DNA of 64,000 bases from Ruegeria sp. EL01 (GTDB lineage Bacteria > Pseudomonadota > Alphaproteobacteria > Rhodobacterales > Rhodobacteraceae), in contig NZ_OMPS01000041.1 of assembly GCF_900313035.1 (NCBI RefSeq), positions 124,001 to 188,000 of the forward strand, read 5' to 3'. The translations under genes were made by a program, and so were the position numbers. The number at the start of each line of letters is the position of its first letter. Positions within the stretch are counted from its first letter, which is position 1. Shown one piece after another: positions 1-9,849 of the stretch. A model generated the notes under the pieces. It was not told the DNA's origin. It did no database searches and saw only the letters and a list, made by a program, of their open reading frames with translations.

Positions 1-2790
1 CGTCACGGTCAAACCGGATGTGATGCACATGTCATCAACATCAAAGGTGGCCAACAGCGCGCGCGTTTCCTCTTCATCGACGTGCACGATCGGTGCCGCC
101 TCAAGGCTAGACCCAATGATTTTGTCCTGACGCTGAACTTCCAAAGCAGCAGTTACAGCGCGGCGAACACGACGGATCTTGGCCACGCCAACCTCAAGCT
201 CGGCATTGCGCCAATCAGCTGGCGTATCGGGGAAGTCCACCAGATGGACCGAGCTGTCGTCACCCGGGAACCGCTCCAGCCAGACCTCTTCCATGGTGAA
301 GACCAGAACCGGCGCCAGCCACGTGGTCAGGCGGTGGAACAAGATGTCCAGTACGGTACGTGCAGCGCGGCGGCGCAGATTGTCGCCGTCACAGTAAAGC
401 GCATCCTTGCGGACGTCGAAATAGAACGACGACAGATCGACCGTGGCAAAGGTAAACACCGCGCTGAACACGCCCTGGAAATCAAAGGAGGCATAGCCAT
501 TGCGCACCTGTTCATCCAGATCAGCCAAACGGCTGAGCACCCAGCGCTCCAGACGCGGCATGTCCTCGGGCGCGACGCGATCCGCTTCGGTGAAATCGGC
601 AAGCGAGCCCAGCATGAAACGCATCGTGTTGCGCAGGCGGCGATAACTATCAGCAGTGCCTTTCAGGATTTCCGGCCCGATCCGCTGGTCGGCAGTATAG
701 TCGGTCTGTGCCACCCACAGGCGTAGAATATCGGCGCCATATTGCTCGATCACCTTTTCCGGCACGATGGTGTTGCCCAGCGACTTGGACATCTTGTTGC
801 CCTTGGCATCCAGCGTGAACCCGTGGGTCACAACGTTGCGATACGGCGCGCGGCCCTTGGTGCCGCAGGCCTGCAGCATGGATGAATGGAACCAACCACG
901 GTGCTGGTCGGTGCCTTCCATGTAGACATCGGCGATGCCGTCCTCGGTCCCGTCTTCCCGGTCGCGCAGAACAAAGGCATGGGTAGAGCCAGAATCGAAC
1001 CACACATCCAGGACGTCGAATACCTGATCGTAGTCGTCCGGGCTGGCGATGCCGTCGAGCACCTGCGCCTTGAAACCGTCGGTGTACCAGATATCCGCGC
1101 CGTCCTTCTCGAACGCGGCCTTGATGCGGGCGTTAAGCTCTTCGTTGCGCAGCAGGTAATCCGCATCGGTGGGCAGAGCGCCCTTCTTGGTGAAGCAGGT
1201 CAGCGGCACGCCCCAGGCGCGCTGGCGCGACAGTACCCAATCCGGGCGCGCTTCGATCATGGAATACAAGCGATTGCGGCCAGTCTGCGGGGTCCATTTC
1301 ACCAACTCGTCAATCGAGCGCAGCGCGCGTTCGCGGATGGTGTCGCCCATCCCGCCCATGCCATCGTCCAGCTTGCGGTCGACCGATGCAAACCACTGCG
1401 GCGTGTTGCGATAGATGATCGGCGCTTTCGATCGCCACGAATGCGGATAACTGTGTTTGATCTTGCCCCGCGCCAGCAACCCTCCGACCTCGACCAGCTT
1501 GTCGATCACGGTCTTGTTGGCATCACCCTCTCCGCCCTTACGGGACAGGATGTATGTGCCGCCAAAGAATGGCAGATCGGTGCGGAAGGAACCATCATCC
1601 ATCACGTTATAGGTGATGACCTGTTCGAGCATTCCCAGATCGCGGTAGAGTTCGAATTCCTCCATCCCGTGCGAGGGCGCACAGTGCACGAAACCAGTGC
1701 CTTCGGTGTCGGTCACAAACTCAGCCGCACGGAAATCGCGGGTGTCGTCCCATTCGCCGTTGCCACCTTCGGCACCAGCCAGCGGGTGACTCAAGCTGAC
1801 GTTCGCCAACTCATCTGCGGTAACGCCACGGACACGGGTCCACTGATCGTCGTTCAGGCGCGCGCGACCCAGCACGTCAGCAGCCAGATTGTCAGCAAGC
1901 AGAAATCTGTCGCCTGCATTTGCCCAGCACTCGTCCGGCGTGTCAGTGACTTCGTACAGGCCGTACGAGATATCCTTGCCATAAACCACTGCCTTGTTGG
2001 ATGGCATGGTCCAGGGCGTCGTGGTCCAGATCACAACGTAAGACCCGTCAAGATCGCTCAGCGGCAGCACCTGCCCCACCTCGCCAGTGACCGTCGGCGT
2101 GGTTTCGTTCAGCAGCACCTTAAACTTCACCCAGATGGTGAAGCTTTCCTTGTCGTGATACTCAACCTCGGCCTCGGCCAAAGCCGTCTTTTCGATGGGC
2201 GACCACATCACAGGTTTCGAGCCCTGATAGAGCGTGCCATTCATCAGGAACTTCATGAACTCATCGGCGATCACGGCCTCGGCGTGATAATCCATGGTGA
2301 TGTAGGGATCGGGCCAGTTGCCGGTGATGCCCAAGCGCTTGAACTCTTCGCGCTGGATGTCGATCCAACCCTCGGCGAACTTGCGGCATTCCTGACGGAA
2401 GTCGACGATGCTCACCTCGTCCTTGTTCTTGCCCTTCTTGCGGTACTGCTCTTCGATCTTCCATTCGATTGGAAGACCGTGGCAGTCCCAGCCAGGTACG
2501 TAGCGCGCATTGTAACCCATCATCTGGTGGCTGCGCACGATCATGTCTTTGATGGTCTTGTTCAGCGCGTGACCGATATGCAGGTGGCCATTGGCGTAGG
2601 GCGGTCCGTCATGCAGCGTGAAAGGCTGCCGCCCCTCTTTTTCGCGCAGGCGGTCATAGACGCCGATAGTCTCCCACCGCTCCAGCCAGTTGGGTTCGCG
2701 CTTGGGCAAGCCAGCGCGCATCGGAAAGTCGGTTTTGGGAAGGTTCAGCGTGTCTTTGTAGTCAGATGTTTGGGTCGTGTCGGCGCACAT
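1..2790 (-). CDS. ileS: Isoleucyl-tRNA synthetase, 3' end cut by the window edge
   Basis: Cytoplasmic class I aminoacyl-tRNA synthetase that charges tRNA-Ile. I translated the minus strand from the ATG at 2790-2788; it stays open for 930 codons to base 1, so only the last residues are missing compared with the family's usual 950-1000. Residues 64-74 read PYANGHLHIGH (HIGH motif) and a KMSKS motif lies near residue 665, coded around 790-800. The editing (CP1) domain lies between them. A 670-codon open frame on the opposite strand (886-2898) is only its shadow. The neighbour, across a 163-base gap without visible signals (2791-2953), is the DUF2339 gene on the same strand. Confidence 0.97.
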   Translation of the reverse strand, partial: MCADTTQTSDYKDTLNLPKTDFPMRAGLPKREPNWLERWETIGVYDRLREKEGRQPFTLHDGPPYANGHLHIGHALNKTIKDMIVRSHQMMGYNARYVPGWDCHGLPIEWKIEEQYRKKGKNKDEVSIVDFRQECRKFAEGWIDIQREEFKRLGITGNWPDPYITMDYHAEAVIADEFMKFLMNGTLYQGSKPVMWSPIEKTALAEAEVEYHDKESFTIWVKFKVLLNETTPTVTGEVGQVLPLSDLDGSYVVIWTTTPWTMPSNKAVVYGKDISYGLYEVTDTPDECWANAGDRFLLADNLAADVLGRARLNDDQWTRVRGVTADELANVSLSHPLAGAEGGNGEWDDTRDFRAAEFVTDTEGTGFVHCAPSHGMEEFELYRDLGMLEQVITYNVMDDGSFRTDLPFFGGTYILSRKGGEGDANKTVIDKLVEVGGLLARGKIKHSYPHSWRSKAPIIYRNTPQWFASVDRKLDDGMGGMGDTIRERALRSIDELVKWTPQTGRNRLYSMIEARPDWVLSRQRAWGVPLTCFTKKGALPTDADYLLRNEELNARIKAAFEKDGADIWYTDGFKAQVLDGIASPDDYDQVFDVLDVWFDSGSTHAFVLRDREDGTEDGIADVYMEGTDQHRGWFHSSMLQACGTKGRAPYRNVVTHGFTLDAKGNKMSKSLGNTIVPEKVIEQYGADILRLWVAQTDYTADQRIGPEILKGTADSYRRLRNTMRFMLGSLADFTEADRVAPEDMPRLERWVLSRLADLDEQVRNGYASFDFQGVFSAVFTFATVDLSSFYFDVRKDALYCDGDNLRRRAARTVLDILFHRLTTWLAPVLVFTMEEVWLERFPGDDSSVHLVDFPDTPADWRNAELEVGVAKIRRVRRAVTAALEVQRQDKIIGSSLEAAPIVHVDEEETRALLATFDVDDMCITSGLTVT

Positions 2791-2953
2791 TGGGGGCGTC
2801 CTCAGGGTGATCTTGTCATATGTGAATCGAAGCGGTCAGTGCGAATTCTCAAGCACCTTTGCCCGGCGTCTCGCGTGATCAGAGCGCCGGGGATATAATT
2901 CGAATAATGATGGCCAACCGGTCATACATGCGGGGCTTATAAGACGCCTATCC

Positions 2954-5683
2954 CTAATGGTCCAGTGGTTCCGACTCCTGCGATGCATAGCGCAACGTGG
3001 CCCAGCGATTGAGCCACGCAAGACCCGCCAAGGCGAGGCCCAGCGCCAGCAACGAGAACACACGGATCAAACCGCCCAGCCCCGCGATATCAATCAGGAA
3101 CACTTTGGCCACAGCCAGCCCGATCACTGCCAGACCTGCCTTGCGCATCAGATCGGACTGGCGGGCGAGCGACTGGTAGAACAACACTGCCCCGATGATC
3201 AAAAGCGTCATTGTGTATGTATAAAGCTCCGGCTGGGTGACGCCGTTACCTTCATACATTCCAGCGGCACCCTGCCAAAAATGACGAATTGTCAGCCCCA
3301 ACCAGACTGCACTCAACGCGCCGGCAGCGACATATGAGACCTGTTTCAACCGCAGAGGAATCGCGGGAATGCGCCAGGCTGACAGTCCAATGGCAAGGGC
3401 TGGCAGCAGGTAGGCCACGGCAAGCGTGTTCAAAACAGGAGGACCCAAAACGGGGTCGGCATAACGATCAAGCAGCGGGTTCAGTTCCGTCAGCGCGAAC
3501 CCCAAACGTATCAGCCCATGGCCCGCGAAGAACACCGCAAGAAGATATCGCAAGGGCTGCAGCTTACCGCCCAGTTTGAACCTTTGCACCTGAGCATAAG
3601 CCAATAACAGCCAGATGACGGACAGCAATCCTGCGCCCCAATGGCTGTTCTCGGCGCCAACTTCGCCGATCCCTTCCAGCCAGCGCAACAGCAGCAGCGT
3701 AAGTAAAATGCCCCCGGTTGCCCAGGTCGCGCTTTCAAGCATCAGGGTGGCGACAGGGCGGTCCAATGGCTTCAGCAACAGCCAGGCCACAAAGAAACCA
3801 ACAGTAGCCGACCCGTACACCACAGCCATTTCTCCGACCGGCGCGTAAGAGGCCCAATCGAGACCCGGATCCAATATCAGCCGTACGGTAACGGTGAACA
3901 CCCCGGCCCAGATAAACCAGCTCATCGGTGGCAGAGTGAATTTCCGATCCAAAGCAGCCGCAACAATGATCGTTATCACCAACGCGATTGTCAGCGCGGC
4001 TGAGCTGAGCACAATCACGCAGGCAAACGCCAAACAAGACAGCGCGGACAGCGTGGCCAAGGCTGGGCGCATCCGGTTTTCACCGTCCACGCGGGCGAAA
4101 CGTTCAGCCATCCCGACCATCAGGGCGCCCAAGACAATGGCATGCAGCGCCCAGTTATACGCTCCGATCACCTCTGCCGGGCGCCAGCCGATTTCCAGCG
4201 CAATCGCCATCACCGGGGCAAACAGCGCCGCCGTTGCAGCCCAAGCGATTTTGGTTCGATCAGCGCCAAAAGAACGCCACGCTGCCAGAACCGAGATCAA
4301 CGCCCCCAATGCGACAAGCAGGGTGATGACCATGGGATAATCGGCTTCGGCAGTCTCGGCGTAGGTTTTGTCAAAGGCGCGCACGGCCGACCCGTTATCC
4401 AGACCATGACGCAGGACAAACCAGACAAGCCCCAGCGCAGGTAACATCGTCAGGTCCTGAAGGGCACGCGCGTCCCGAGCCCACAACATCAAAGCCAACG
4501 TCAGACCAGCCAGCAAGCAAACCCCCAGCCAGAATTCACCAGCCGAGTCGGGCCAGTGGAGTGACAGGGCAACAGAGCTCGCCGTTACGGCTGCAAACGC
4601 AAGGCGGGTCGGAAACTCTGGCCATGGCTCCCCTTTTCGACGCCAGACCATTTCGACAATCATTGGGCCTGCGTGATCCGGCCAAATCCGTCGAACCGGG
4701 ATCGCAATGGCAATCAAGGCCAGCGCCACTACAGAGGTCAGATATCCCGGTTCCGTCAGAGGTGAGGACAGAACCACCAACAGGCATGCCGAATACGCCC
4801 CGAACAGCGTCAGCACCGAAACCCAGGCCCAGCGTCTTACCGTATCGACCCCCAGCCCAAGAACGGCGATGACAAAGAAGTAACCGTATAACCATGTCGG
4901 ATCCTCTGATGCCCCTCCGACCAGAAAAGGGGCTGCAAAAGCACCGATCAGACCAACTGCGGCCAGAAGAGGGCCATGAAACCAGCCCAGGACGAGGCCA
5001 ACCAGAGCAATCAAAACAAGCGCGATCAACGCGGTTTCGGGACCGATAAGATCATAGAGTTGCCGCGCCGCCAGAATGCCGCCGAACAAGGTTACGAGGC
5101 CGGCGCCAGAGAAGACCGAGGGCAAATAGGCCGTTGCCGAGTCTTCTCCGTCCCCGAATTTGCGACGCACAAACTCTCCGGCACCGATCAGGGCAACGCC
5201 AAACGCCAAGGCCGCAGCGACACGCGCGGCCGGTGGCAGCAACCCGTTTTCGACCCCGTATTGCACCAGAAAGATACCGGCCAACGCCAATGACAACGCA
5301 GAAACCGCGTAAAACCAGTTCTCCCGCAGCCACGCGCCCAGCGCTGCAATCCGTTCTTGTCGAAACACAACAGCCGCGGACGGTTCCTTAGGTTCTGCCA
5401 CCGTCACGTCCGCAGGGCTTTCGGTGGATTCTGCTTTGGGCGGAGACCATGGCCCAGCCTTGCGGTCTTCGGATACAGTCGGCGTTTGCGAAGGCTGTAC
5501 TTCAGGGATCGGCTTTTGCTCTGCCTCGGTGGTTTCTGTTGGCAGATTGGCAATCTGCGCCTCTAACGTTTCCACCCGACGCCGCAAGCGGGTCTGCCCG
5601 ACCAGTAACACAATAATGGTCACCGGAATGGCCAGTACAATCAGACCGACAAGAACAAGCAATGATTCCAAGTGACCCTCCAT
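2954..5683 (-). CDS. DUF2339 family polytopic membrane protein
   Basis: A protein of about 910 residues made almost entirely of hydrophobic helices after an N-terminal anchor, a short coiled segment (LRRRVETLEAQI) and an acidic/proline-rich linker of about 60 residues. This layout is that of DUF2339 inner-membrane proteins, whose function is unknown. The start is uncertain. A GTG at 5698, the ATG at 5683 and a TTG at 5671 (reading ESLLVLVG after the first residue) are all in frame. A strong GGAGG lies 5 bases before the TTG, so the TTG may be the real start. I list the ATG as the conservative choice. No partner gene is evident. Confidence 0.85.
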   Translation of the reverse strand: MEGHLESLLVLVGLIVLAIPVTIIVLLVGQTRLRRRVETLEAQIANLPTETTEAEQKPIPEVQPSQTPTVSEDRKAGPWSPPKAESTESPADVTVAEPKEPSAAVVFRQERIAALGAWLRENWFYAVSALSLALAGIFLVQYGVENGLLPPAARVAAALAFGVALIGAGEFVRRKFGDGEDSATAYLPSVFSGAGLVTLFGGILAARQLYDLIGPETALIALVLIALVGLVLGWFHGPLLAAVGLIGAFAAPFLVGGASEDPTWLYGYFFVIAVLGLGVDTVRRWAWVSVLTLFGAYSACLLVVLSSPLTEPGYLTSVVALALIAIAIPVRRIWPDHAGPMIVEMVWRRKGEPWPEFPTRLAFAAVTASSVALSLHWPDSAGEFWLGVCLLAGLTLALMLWARDARALQDLTMLPALGLVWFVLRHGLDNGSAVRAFDKTYAETAEADYPMVITLLVALGALISVLAAWRSFGADRTKIAWAATAALFAPVMAIALEIGWRPAEVIGAYNWALHAIVLGALMVGMAERFARVDGENRMRPALATLSALSCLAFACVIVLSSAALTIALVITIIVAAALDRKFTLPPMSWFIWAGVFTVTVRLILDPGLDWASYAPVGEMAVVYGSATVGFFVAWLLLKPLDRPVATLMLESATWATGGILLTLLLLRWLEGIGEVGAENSHWGAGLLSVIWLLLAYAQVQRFKLGGKLQPLRYLLAVFFAGHGLIRLGFALTELNPLLDRYADPVLGPPVLNTLAVAYLLPALAIGLSAWRIPAIPLRLKQVSYVAAGALSAVWLGLTIRHFWQGAAGMYEGNGVTQPELYTYTMTLLIIGAVLFYQSLARQSDLMRKAGLAVIGLAVAKVFLIDIAGLGGLIRVFSLLALGLALAGLAWLNRWATLRYASQESEPLDH

Positions 5684-5768
5684 TCGGCAACTGGTCACAC
5701 GCTACTGTGATCAAAAGACAGGCAACAGTCAGGAAACCCGTAGTCCTTCGGACTGTTGCACGATCACG

Positions 5769-6248
5769 CTAGAAAACGGCGATCGCCGGTCGGGCCAACA
5801 TCAGCCACAAGATAGCCAGCACCGCCAAAAAGGCCGGAACTCCGCAGGCAAACCAGAACTGGAACAACCGGTCATACTCTTTGGGCATCCCAGTGTCTTG
5901 TTCGACCGCGACCTGCGCATATTTTCGTAGCCTGATTTGCACCCACACCACCGGCAACCAGAAAAGGCCGGTCAATACGTACAGCACCAAAGACAGCGCG
6001 ATCCAACCCTCGTCTAGTGACCATCCCAAGTTCCAGGCGAGAAGAACGCCGGTGATAGGCTGCAGGATGACAGCCGTTGTCGTAAAGGCCAAGTCCGCCA
6101 GTACAACGATGCCAGCGGTATGGGCAATGATGCGCGGATCACGAGTGCGGTGCGCCATCAGCATGAAGAATGCGATGCCTGCACCGGTGCCCAGCAGCAC
6201 GCATGCACCAATGACATGCAGCCAACGCAGGATCAGGTCCGGATCCAT
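5769..6248 (-). CDS. DUF2269 family membrane protein
   Basis: A 159-residue integral membrane protein with about four helices, starting MDPDLILRWLHVIGACVLLG; the early Leu-His-Val-Ile-Gly pattern is typical of DUF2269. Function unknown. Its ATG overlaps the TGA of the upstream SDR/DoxX gene by one base (TGATG at 6250-6246), so the two are almost certainly translationally coupled, and the two membrane proteins may act together. In other alphaproteobacteria such pairs are found alongside oxidoreductases; that link is from general knowledge rather than from this sequence. Confidence 0.8.
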   Translation of the reverse strand: MDPDLILRWLHVIGACVLLGTGAGIAFFMLMAHRTRDPRIIAHTAGIVVLADLAFTTTAVILQPITGVLLAWNLGWSLDEGWIALSLVLYVLTGLFWLPVVWVQIRLRKYAQVAVEQDTGMPKEYDRLFQFWFACGVPAFLAVLAILWLMLARPAIAVF

Positions 6249-7564
6249 CAGCGGCTCTCCAGCATGGGCATTGCAACAAGGGACAGCATCATCGCAGGCA
6301 GGGTTTTCACAAGCGGCCCCAACGGATCAAGCCATAAGCCAGGCACCGTGCCCGAGGCTGCCAGCAAGTAGATCGCTGCCACTGCGAATTGGGCCAGACA
6401 GGCCCGCCTCGCCCAAGGCCGCCACAAGATGCCGAGCCCAAGGGCAATATCGACCAGTGACCAGAACACAACGCTGAAAGCCGCCAATGACTGGGACCAG
6501 CCTGCGCTTGTCAAAACCTCTGCTGCCTGACCCAGGCGCAACAGACCAAAGACCCCGGACAAGATCCAGAAAACGCTCAGCACACTCACCACCAAAGGCA
6601 TCATTAACGTCATCCGTGCGGTCAAACGGTGTTCACGGGCGCTGGGAAATGATGCGTAGATATCGCCCAACGAGGCGACCGGGTGATCGGTTACCGCCTT
6701 GTAGGCCAACGGGTCTCCGATCACGCCCTTTGTCATGATGGTCATCGCAGTGCTCCGCAATGGAGAGCGCCAGCCCAATCGGCCCAGAGCATCTGCGATC
6801 GCCGCAACGGCCCCAGTCAGGATCCGTGGGATCGTCACACAGAAGCGCGCACGCCGGAACCCCAGCCAAGCGCGTGTGGTCGCGACAACCTCGGACAAGG
6901 TGTGCGGCTCGTCCTCCACAAGATCGTAGGTACCCTGAGGCAATTGACATGCGACGGCGCGCAGCACGGCATCGCACAGGTCTGGCATTCCGATGCACTG
7001 CACCGAAGTATCGGGGTAAGCCAATGGCTGGACAAATGGTACAGCCGCCAACATCCGCAACAAAGCGGTTCCCCCATAGTCCGATTGACCGACAACAAGC
7101 CCCGGCTTCAGCACCCAAAGCGCAACACCTGTGGAGCGCAGGGCTGCGTCCCCTGCGGTTTTGGTGCGCATGAAATGCGTATCCGCATCTTCCTCGGCAC
7201 CGATGGCCGATATCTGGACAATCGCGATGTCATCACGCGCGCAAACCTGACCCAAAGCAGCAATTGCCGTGTGATGTGCGGCCGTCAGATCATCTGCACC
7301 ACCATCCTGCAACGCCCCCGCGCAGTTGATCACAACATCCACACCTGACAGGATACTCCGCCAGTCGTCAGGCTGCACCAAATCGCGCAGATCCCCTTGT
7401 TTCAATGCAATCCCCGGCAAAACCTTGGCGCCCGTCGGCAGGCTGCGCACCAAACCGCGAACGACAGCGCCCTGGGCCTGCAATGCGCGCGCAACGGCGG
7501 TGCCAATGAACCCGTAAGCGCCCAGAACAAGAACGTTTCTTCCGTTTAGATCCTGTAGCGACAT
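6248..7564 (-). CDS. NAD(P)-binding SDR/epimerase with C-terminal DoxX-like membrane domain
   Basis: Residues 1-290 are an atypical short-chain dehydrogenase (NmrA/epimerase-like) with the Rossmann motif GAYGFIGTAVA near residue 15. Residues from about 315 to the end form four hydrophobic helices resembling DoxX-like/DUF4149-type membrane domains. The product is therefore a membrane-anchored NAD(P)-dependent enzyme of unknown substrate. Upstream in-frame TTG and GTG codons exist (7570, 7567), but the ATG at 7564 gives the usual MSLQDLNGR start. It is translationally coupled to the DUF2269 gene downstream. The fusion is known in proteobacteria, but no substrate can be named. Confidence 0.8.
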   Translation of the reverse strand: MSLQDLNGRNVLVLGAYGFIGTAVARALQAQGAVVRGLVRSLPTGAKVLPGIALKQGDLRDLVQPDDWRSILSGVDVVINCAGALQDGGADDLTAAHHTAIAALGQVCARDDIAIVQISAIGAEEDADTHFMRTKTAGDAALRSTGVALWVLKPGLVVGQSDYGGTALLRMLAAVPFVQPLAYPDTSVQCIGMPDLCDAVLRAVACQLPQGTYDLVEDEPHTLSEVVATTRAWLGFRRARFCVTIPRILTGAVAAIADALGRLGWRSPLRSTAMTIMTKGVIGDPLAYKAVTDHPVASLGDIYASFPSAREHRLTARMTLMMPLVVSVLSVFWILSGVFGLLRLGQAAEVLTSAGWSQSLAAFSVVFWSLVDIALGLGILWRPWARRACLAQFAVAAIYLLAASGTVPGLWLDPLGPLVKTLPAMMLSLVAMPMLESR

Positions 7565-7640
7565 CACCAATCAAACCTGTTTATTGTCACAGTATCCGAT
7601 TGGCTCTCAGGCGCCAGCCGAGACTGGCACCTGCACCAAA

Positions 7641-8351
7641 TTACGGATGGAACTGGGATCCAACCAGATACGCGATCAACGCCGCCAGACCACCGATCAG
7701 CAACGTCTCGATCCCTGATCGCCACCACGGTGCGAGCGACCATCGGCTTTTGAGGGCGCCAATGGCAAAAAAGACACCCAGCGTCATCCATGCGGAAATG
7801 GCGAAGGCCCGATCAATAGCCAACAAGAAAGGCAGAAGGGGGATCAGACCGGCCAAAAGGAACGAACCAAAGGTCGCCAGCGCGGCCTTGATCGGATGCG
7901 GGTCGACGCTGCCCAACCCATATTCCCCTTCGATCATAAGGTTGATCCAATTCTCGGGATTGGCCGTAATCGCCGCCGTGGCATCGTCCAATACAACATC
8001 CGACAATCCCTTTTGCGCGAGGATTTCGCGCACTTCGTTTCGTTCATCGTCAGGATAGAGGTTGATGTGCCGCTCTTCGATCGCTCGGATACGGCGGATG
8101 TTGTCCTGTTCGGCCTTGGTGCCAGAGTAATTCCCGGCAGCCATGGAAAACCCGTCAGCCAGCACATTTGCCAGGCCCAAAGCAACGATGATGAAGGGAG
8201 ACAGGCCCGCCCCGGCAACGCCGGCCACGATTGCGAATGTGGTCACGGATCCGTCTATTCCTCCATAGACCACATCTCGCAACACGCCGCGCCCCTCGGG
8301 GGCGTTGATCCGCGCCTTGATTTCCTGCTGGCTGTGACCGTGTTCCGTCAT
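7641..8351 (-). CDS. VIT1/CCC1 family transporter
   Basis: Integral membrane protein of 236 residues with the VIT1/CCC1 arrangement: helix pairs around residues 22-75 (GGIDGSVTTFAIVAG, then GLANVLADGFSMAAGNY), a charged cytoplasmic stretch rich in Glu (about 80-130) and three more helices at the C-terminus. Family members move ferrous iron or manganese out of the cytosol. An in-frame GTG at 8369 exists, but GAGGAG sits seven bases before the ATG at 8351, so I chose that ATG. The charged loop is short, as in bacterial non-ferritin-like members. It lies alone between the SDR gene and the ycjF operon. Confidence 0.88.
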   Translation of the reverse strand: MTEHGHSQQEIKARINAPEGRGVLRDVVYGGIDGSVTTFAIVAGVAGAGLSPFIIVALGLANVLADGFSMAAGNYSGTKAEQDNIRRIRAIEERHINLYPDDERNEVREILAQKGLSDVVLDDATAAITANPENWINLMIEGEYGLGSVDPHPIKAALATFGSFLLAGLIPLLPFLLAIDRAFAISAWMTLGVFFAIGALKSRWSLAPWWRSGIETLLIGGLAALIAYLVGSQFHP

Positions 8352-8411
8352 GGCTCGCTCCTCTGTCACACCAAGTGTGCGGCGAAGCGGCTGCGGCGGC
8401 TTTGCGTTGGA

Positions 8412-9401
8412 TCAACCTTTTGAGAACAAGCCCTGCAAGGCGCGTTTGACCATCCCGCGTGTCGATGGCTTGTGCCGGTCCGAGAAGGGCAGAGGTCGGC
8501 AGACCTCCATCGCGGCGACACCGACACGGGCGCTGAGGGCCCCGTTTACCAAGCCTTCTCCGAACCGACGTGACAGTTTGCTCAGGACAGATCCGCCGAG
8601 CACAGGTTCCAGCAGATCGTCCCCAACGGCCACAGCTCCGGTGGCTACCAGATGTACAAAGACCGCCCGCGTCAGTCGCCAGCTGCCTAGAAACCCAGCT
8701 CGTCCACCGTAGATTTCGGCAACCCGCCGGATCATACGCAGGGACGCCGCCAGGGCAGTGACAACGTCTGCCAGGGCCAAAGGAACAAGGGCTGTCACGG
8801 TTGCGACCTGACGTGCTGCGGCCTCAACCTCGCGACTGGCGGCCGCGTCCAATGGTGCAAGCAACTCATCTTCGGCAAGGCTTAGCAGGCCAGACGCATC
8901 GAACTGCTCAGGCATCCGCTCGATCAGGCGGTCGCGGCCCCAACGTGTTTCCTCACGGCCCTTGTAGAACGCAATTAGGCGGGTCGTTACCGCGCGGGCC
9001 TGTGCCAAGTCGGCCTCGGCAAGGGCGGCATCAGCAGCGCGGCGCATTCCGTCCACCCGGGATAGGCGGCCAATCGCCGCCAATTCACGGATCGCAATGA
9101 TCAGCGCGACCAGCAGCAGCGCAGAAATCAACCCCGTCACGAGCCACCCCAGAACAGGTGCCCGTGCGACCAACGACGTCGCGAAATCCCACGCGGCGAC
9201 TGATGCGGCAGCGCCGATGACGGCCAGAGCCAATCCCCAGAACCACTTTGCAAGGGCCGAAGGTTTGCGGGTGGCCAAACGCACAGCGCTCTGCATCGCG
9301 TGCCCCTGAGGTTGCGTAATATCTGGAACCGGTGGCGCCTGCGAGACATCCGTAGCGGGTTCGTCGGCTTCCAGATCGATCAAAACCGGGCCCTTAGCCA
9401 T
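8412..9401 (-). CDS. ycjF: YcjF/TIGR01620 family membrane protein (DUF697)
   Basis: A 329-residue protein with an acidic N-terminal tail, two membrane helices at about 50-110 (WFWGLALAVIGAAAS, then GWLVTGLISALLLVALIIA) and a C-terminal DUF697 domain. It belongs to the YcjF family, which nearly always pairs with the GTPase-like YcjX. Its ATG overlaps the end of the GNAT gene by 8 bases, so it is third in an operon ycjX-GNAT-ycjF. In E. coli the pair belongs to stress-linked regulons; its biochemical role is unknown. Family assignment is confident, function is not. Confidence 0.88.
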   Translation of the reverse strand: MAKGPVLIDLEADEPATDVSQAPPVPDITQPQGHAMQSAVRLATRKPSALAKWFWGLALAVIGAAASVAAWDFATSLVARAPVLGWLVTGLISALLLVALIIAIRELAAIGRLSRVDGMRRAADAALAEADLAQARAVTTRLIAFYKGREETRWGRDRLIERMPEQFDASGLLSLAEDELLAPLDAAASREVEAAARQVATVTALVPLALADVVTALAASLRMIRRVAEIYGGRAGFLGSWRLTRAVFVHLVATGAVAVGDDLLEPVLGGSVLSKLSRRFGEGLVNGALSARVGVAAMEVCRPLPFSDRHKPSTRGMVKRALQGLFSKG

Positions 9402-9849
9402 TATTCAACCCCTTGCTGTTCCATACGTATTTGATGTCGGGCAGATTTTCGTCATTGTTGGCCCCGTCGCCGCGCGCGACCTCCTCAAATCCGTGGCGCT
9501 GGTAAAACCTGCATGCGGCTTCATTGGCTTGAAACGCAAACAGGCTAAGCTGCGCATGCTGGGATTTGGCATGGTCCAGCAATTGCCGCCCGGTTCCCCG
9601 CCCGCGCGCGGATTCAGCCAGATAGAGCGAATGGATTTCCGCGCCGTTGAGTGCCAAAAACCCAACCACGCCCGCATCCGTTTCGGCCACCGTGACCCAA
9701 TTCAAGTCGATCATTCTGCCACAGAAAGCGATGGTCTCGGCGCAGCTATGCAGCTCGGGCATCCAGTCGTTTTCCTTGGCGAACCCATGCAGGATCGTGC
9801 CAGTGGTCCCAGCATCCGTGCTGCGGGCGGGTCGGAGAATCACAGTCAC
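9394..9849 (-). CDS. GNAT family N-acetyltransferase
   Basis: A 151-residue single-domain acetyltransferase. The acetyl-CoA motif A reads LYLAESARGRGTGRQLLDHA (about residues 76-95), followed by motif B with FYQRHGFEEVAR near residue 115. It starts with GTG at 9849; the GTGA overlaps the ycjX stop by four bases, and its own stop overlaps the ycjF start by eight, so it is a built-in member of that operon. The substrate cannot be predicted. The gene order raises the possibility that it modifies a partner in the YcjX/YcjF system, but that is inference. Confidence 0.88.
   Translation of the reverse strand: MTVILRPARSTDAGTTGTILHGFAKENDWMPELHSCAETIAFCGRMIDLNWVTVAETDAGVVGFLALNGAEIHSLYLAESARGRGTGRQLLDHAKSQHAQLSLFAFQANEAACRFYQRHGFEEVARGDGANNDENLPDIKYVWNSKGLNNG

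Noticed and set aside
886..2898. A 670-codon open frame on the plus strand
   Set aside because: It lies antisense to ileS, has no recognisable domain, and its reading follows the codon pattern of ileS in reverse.
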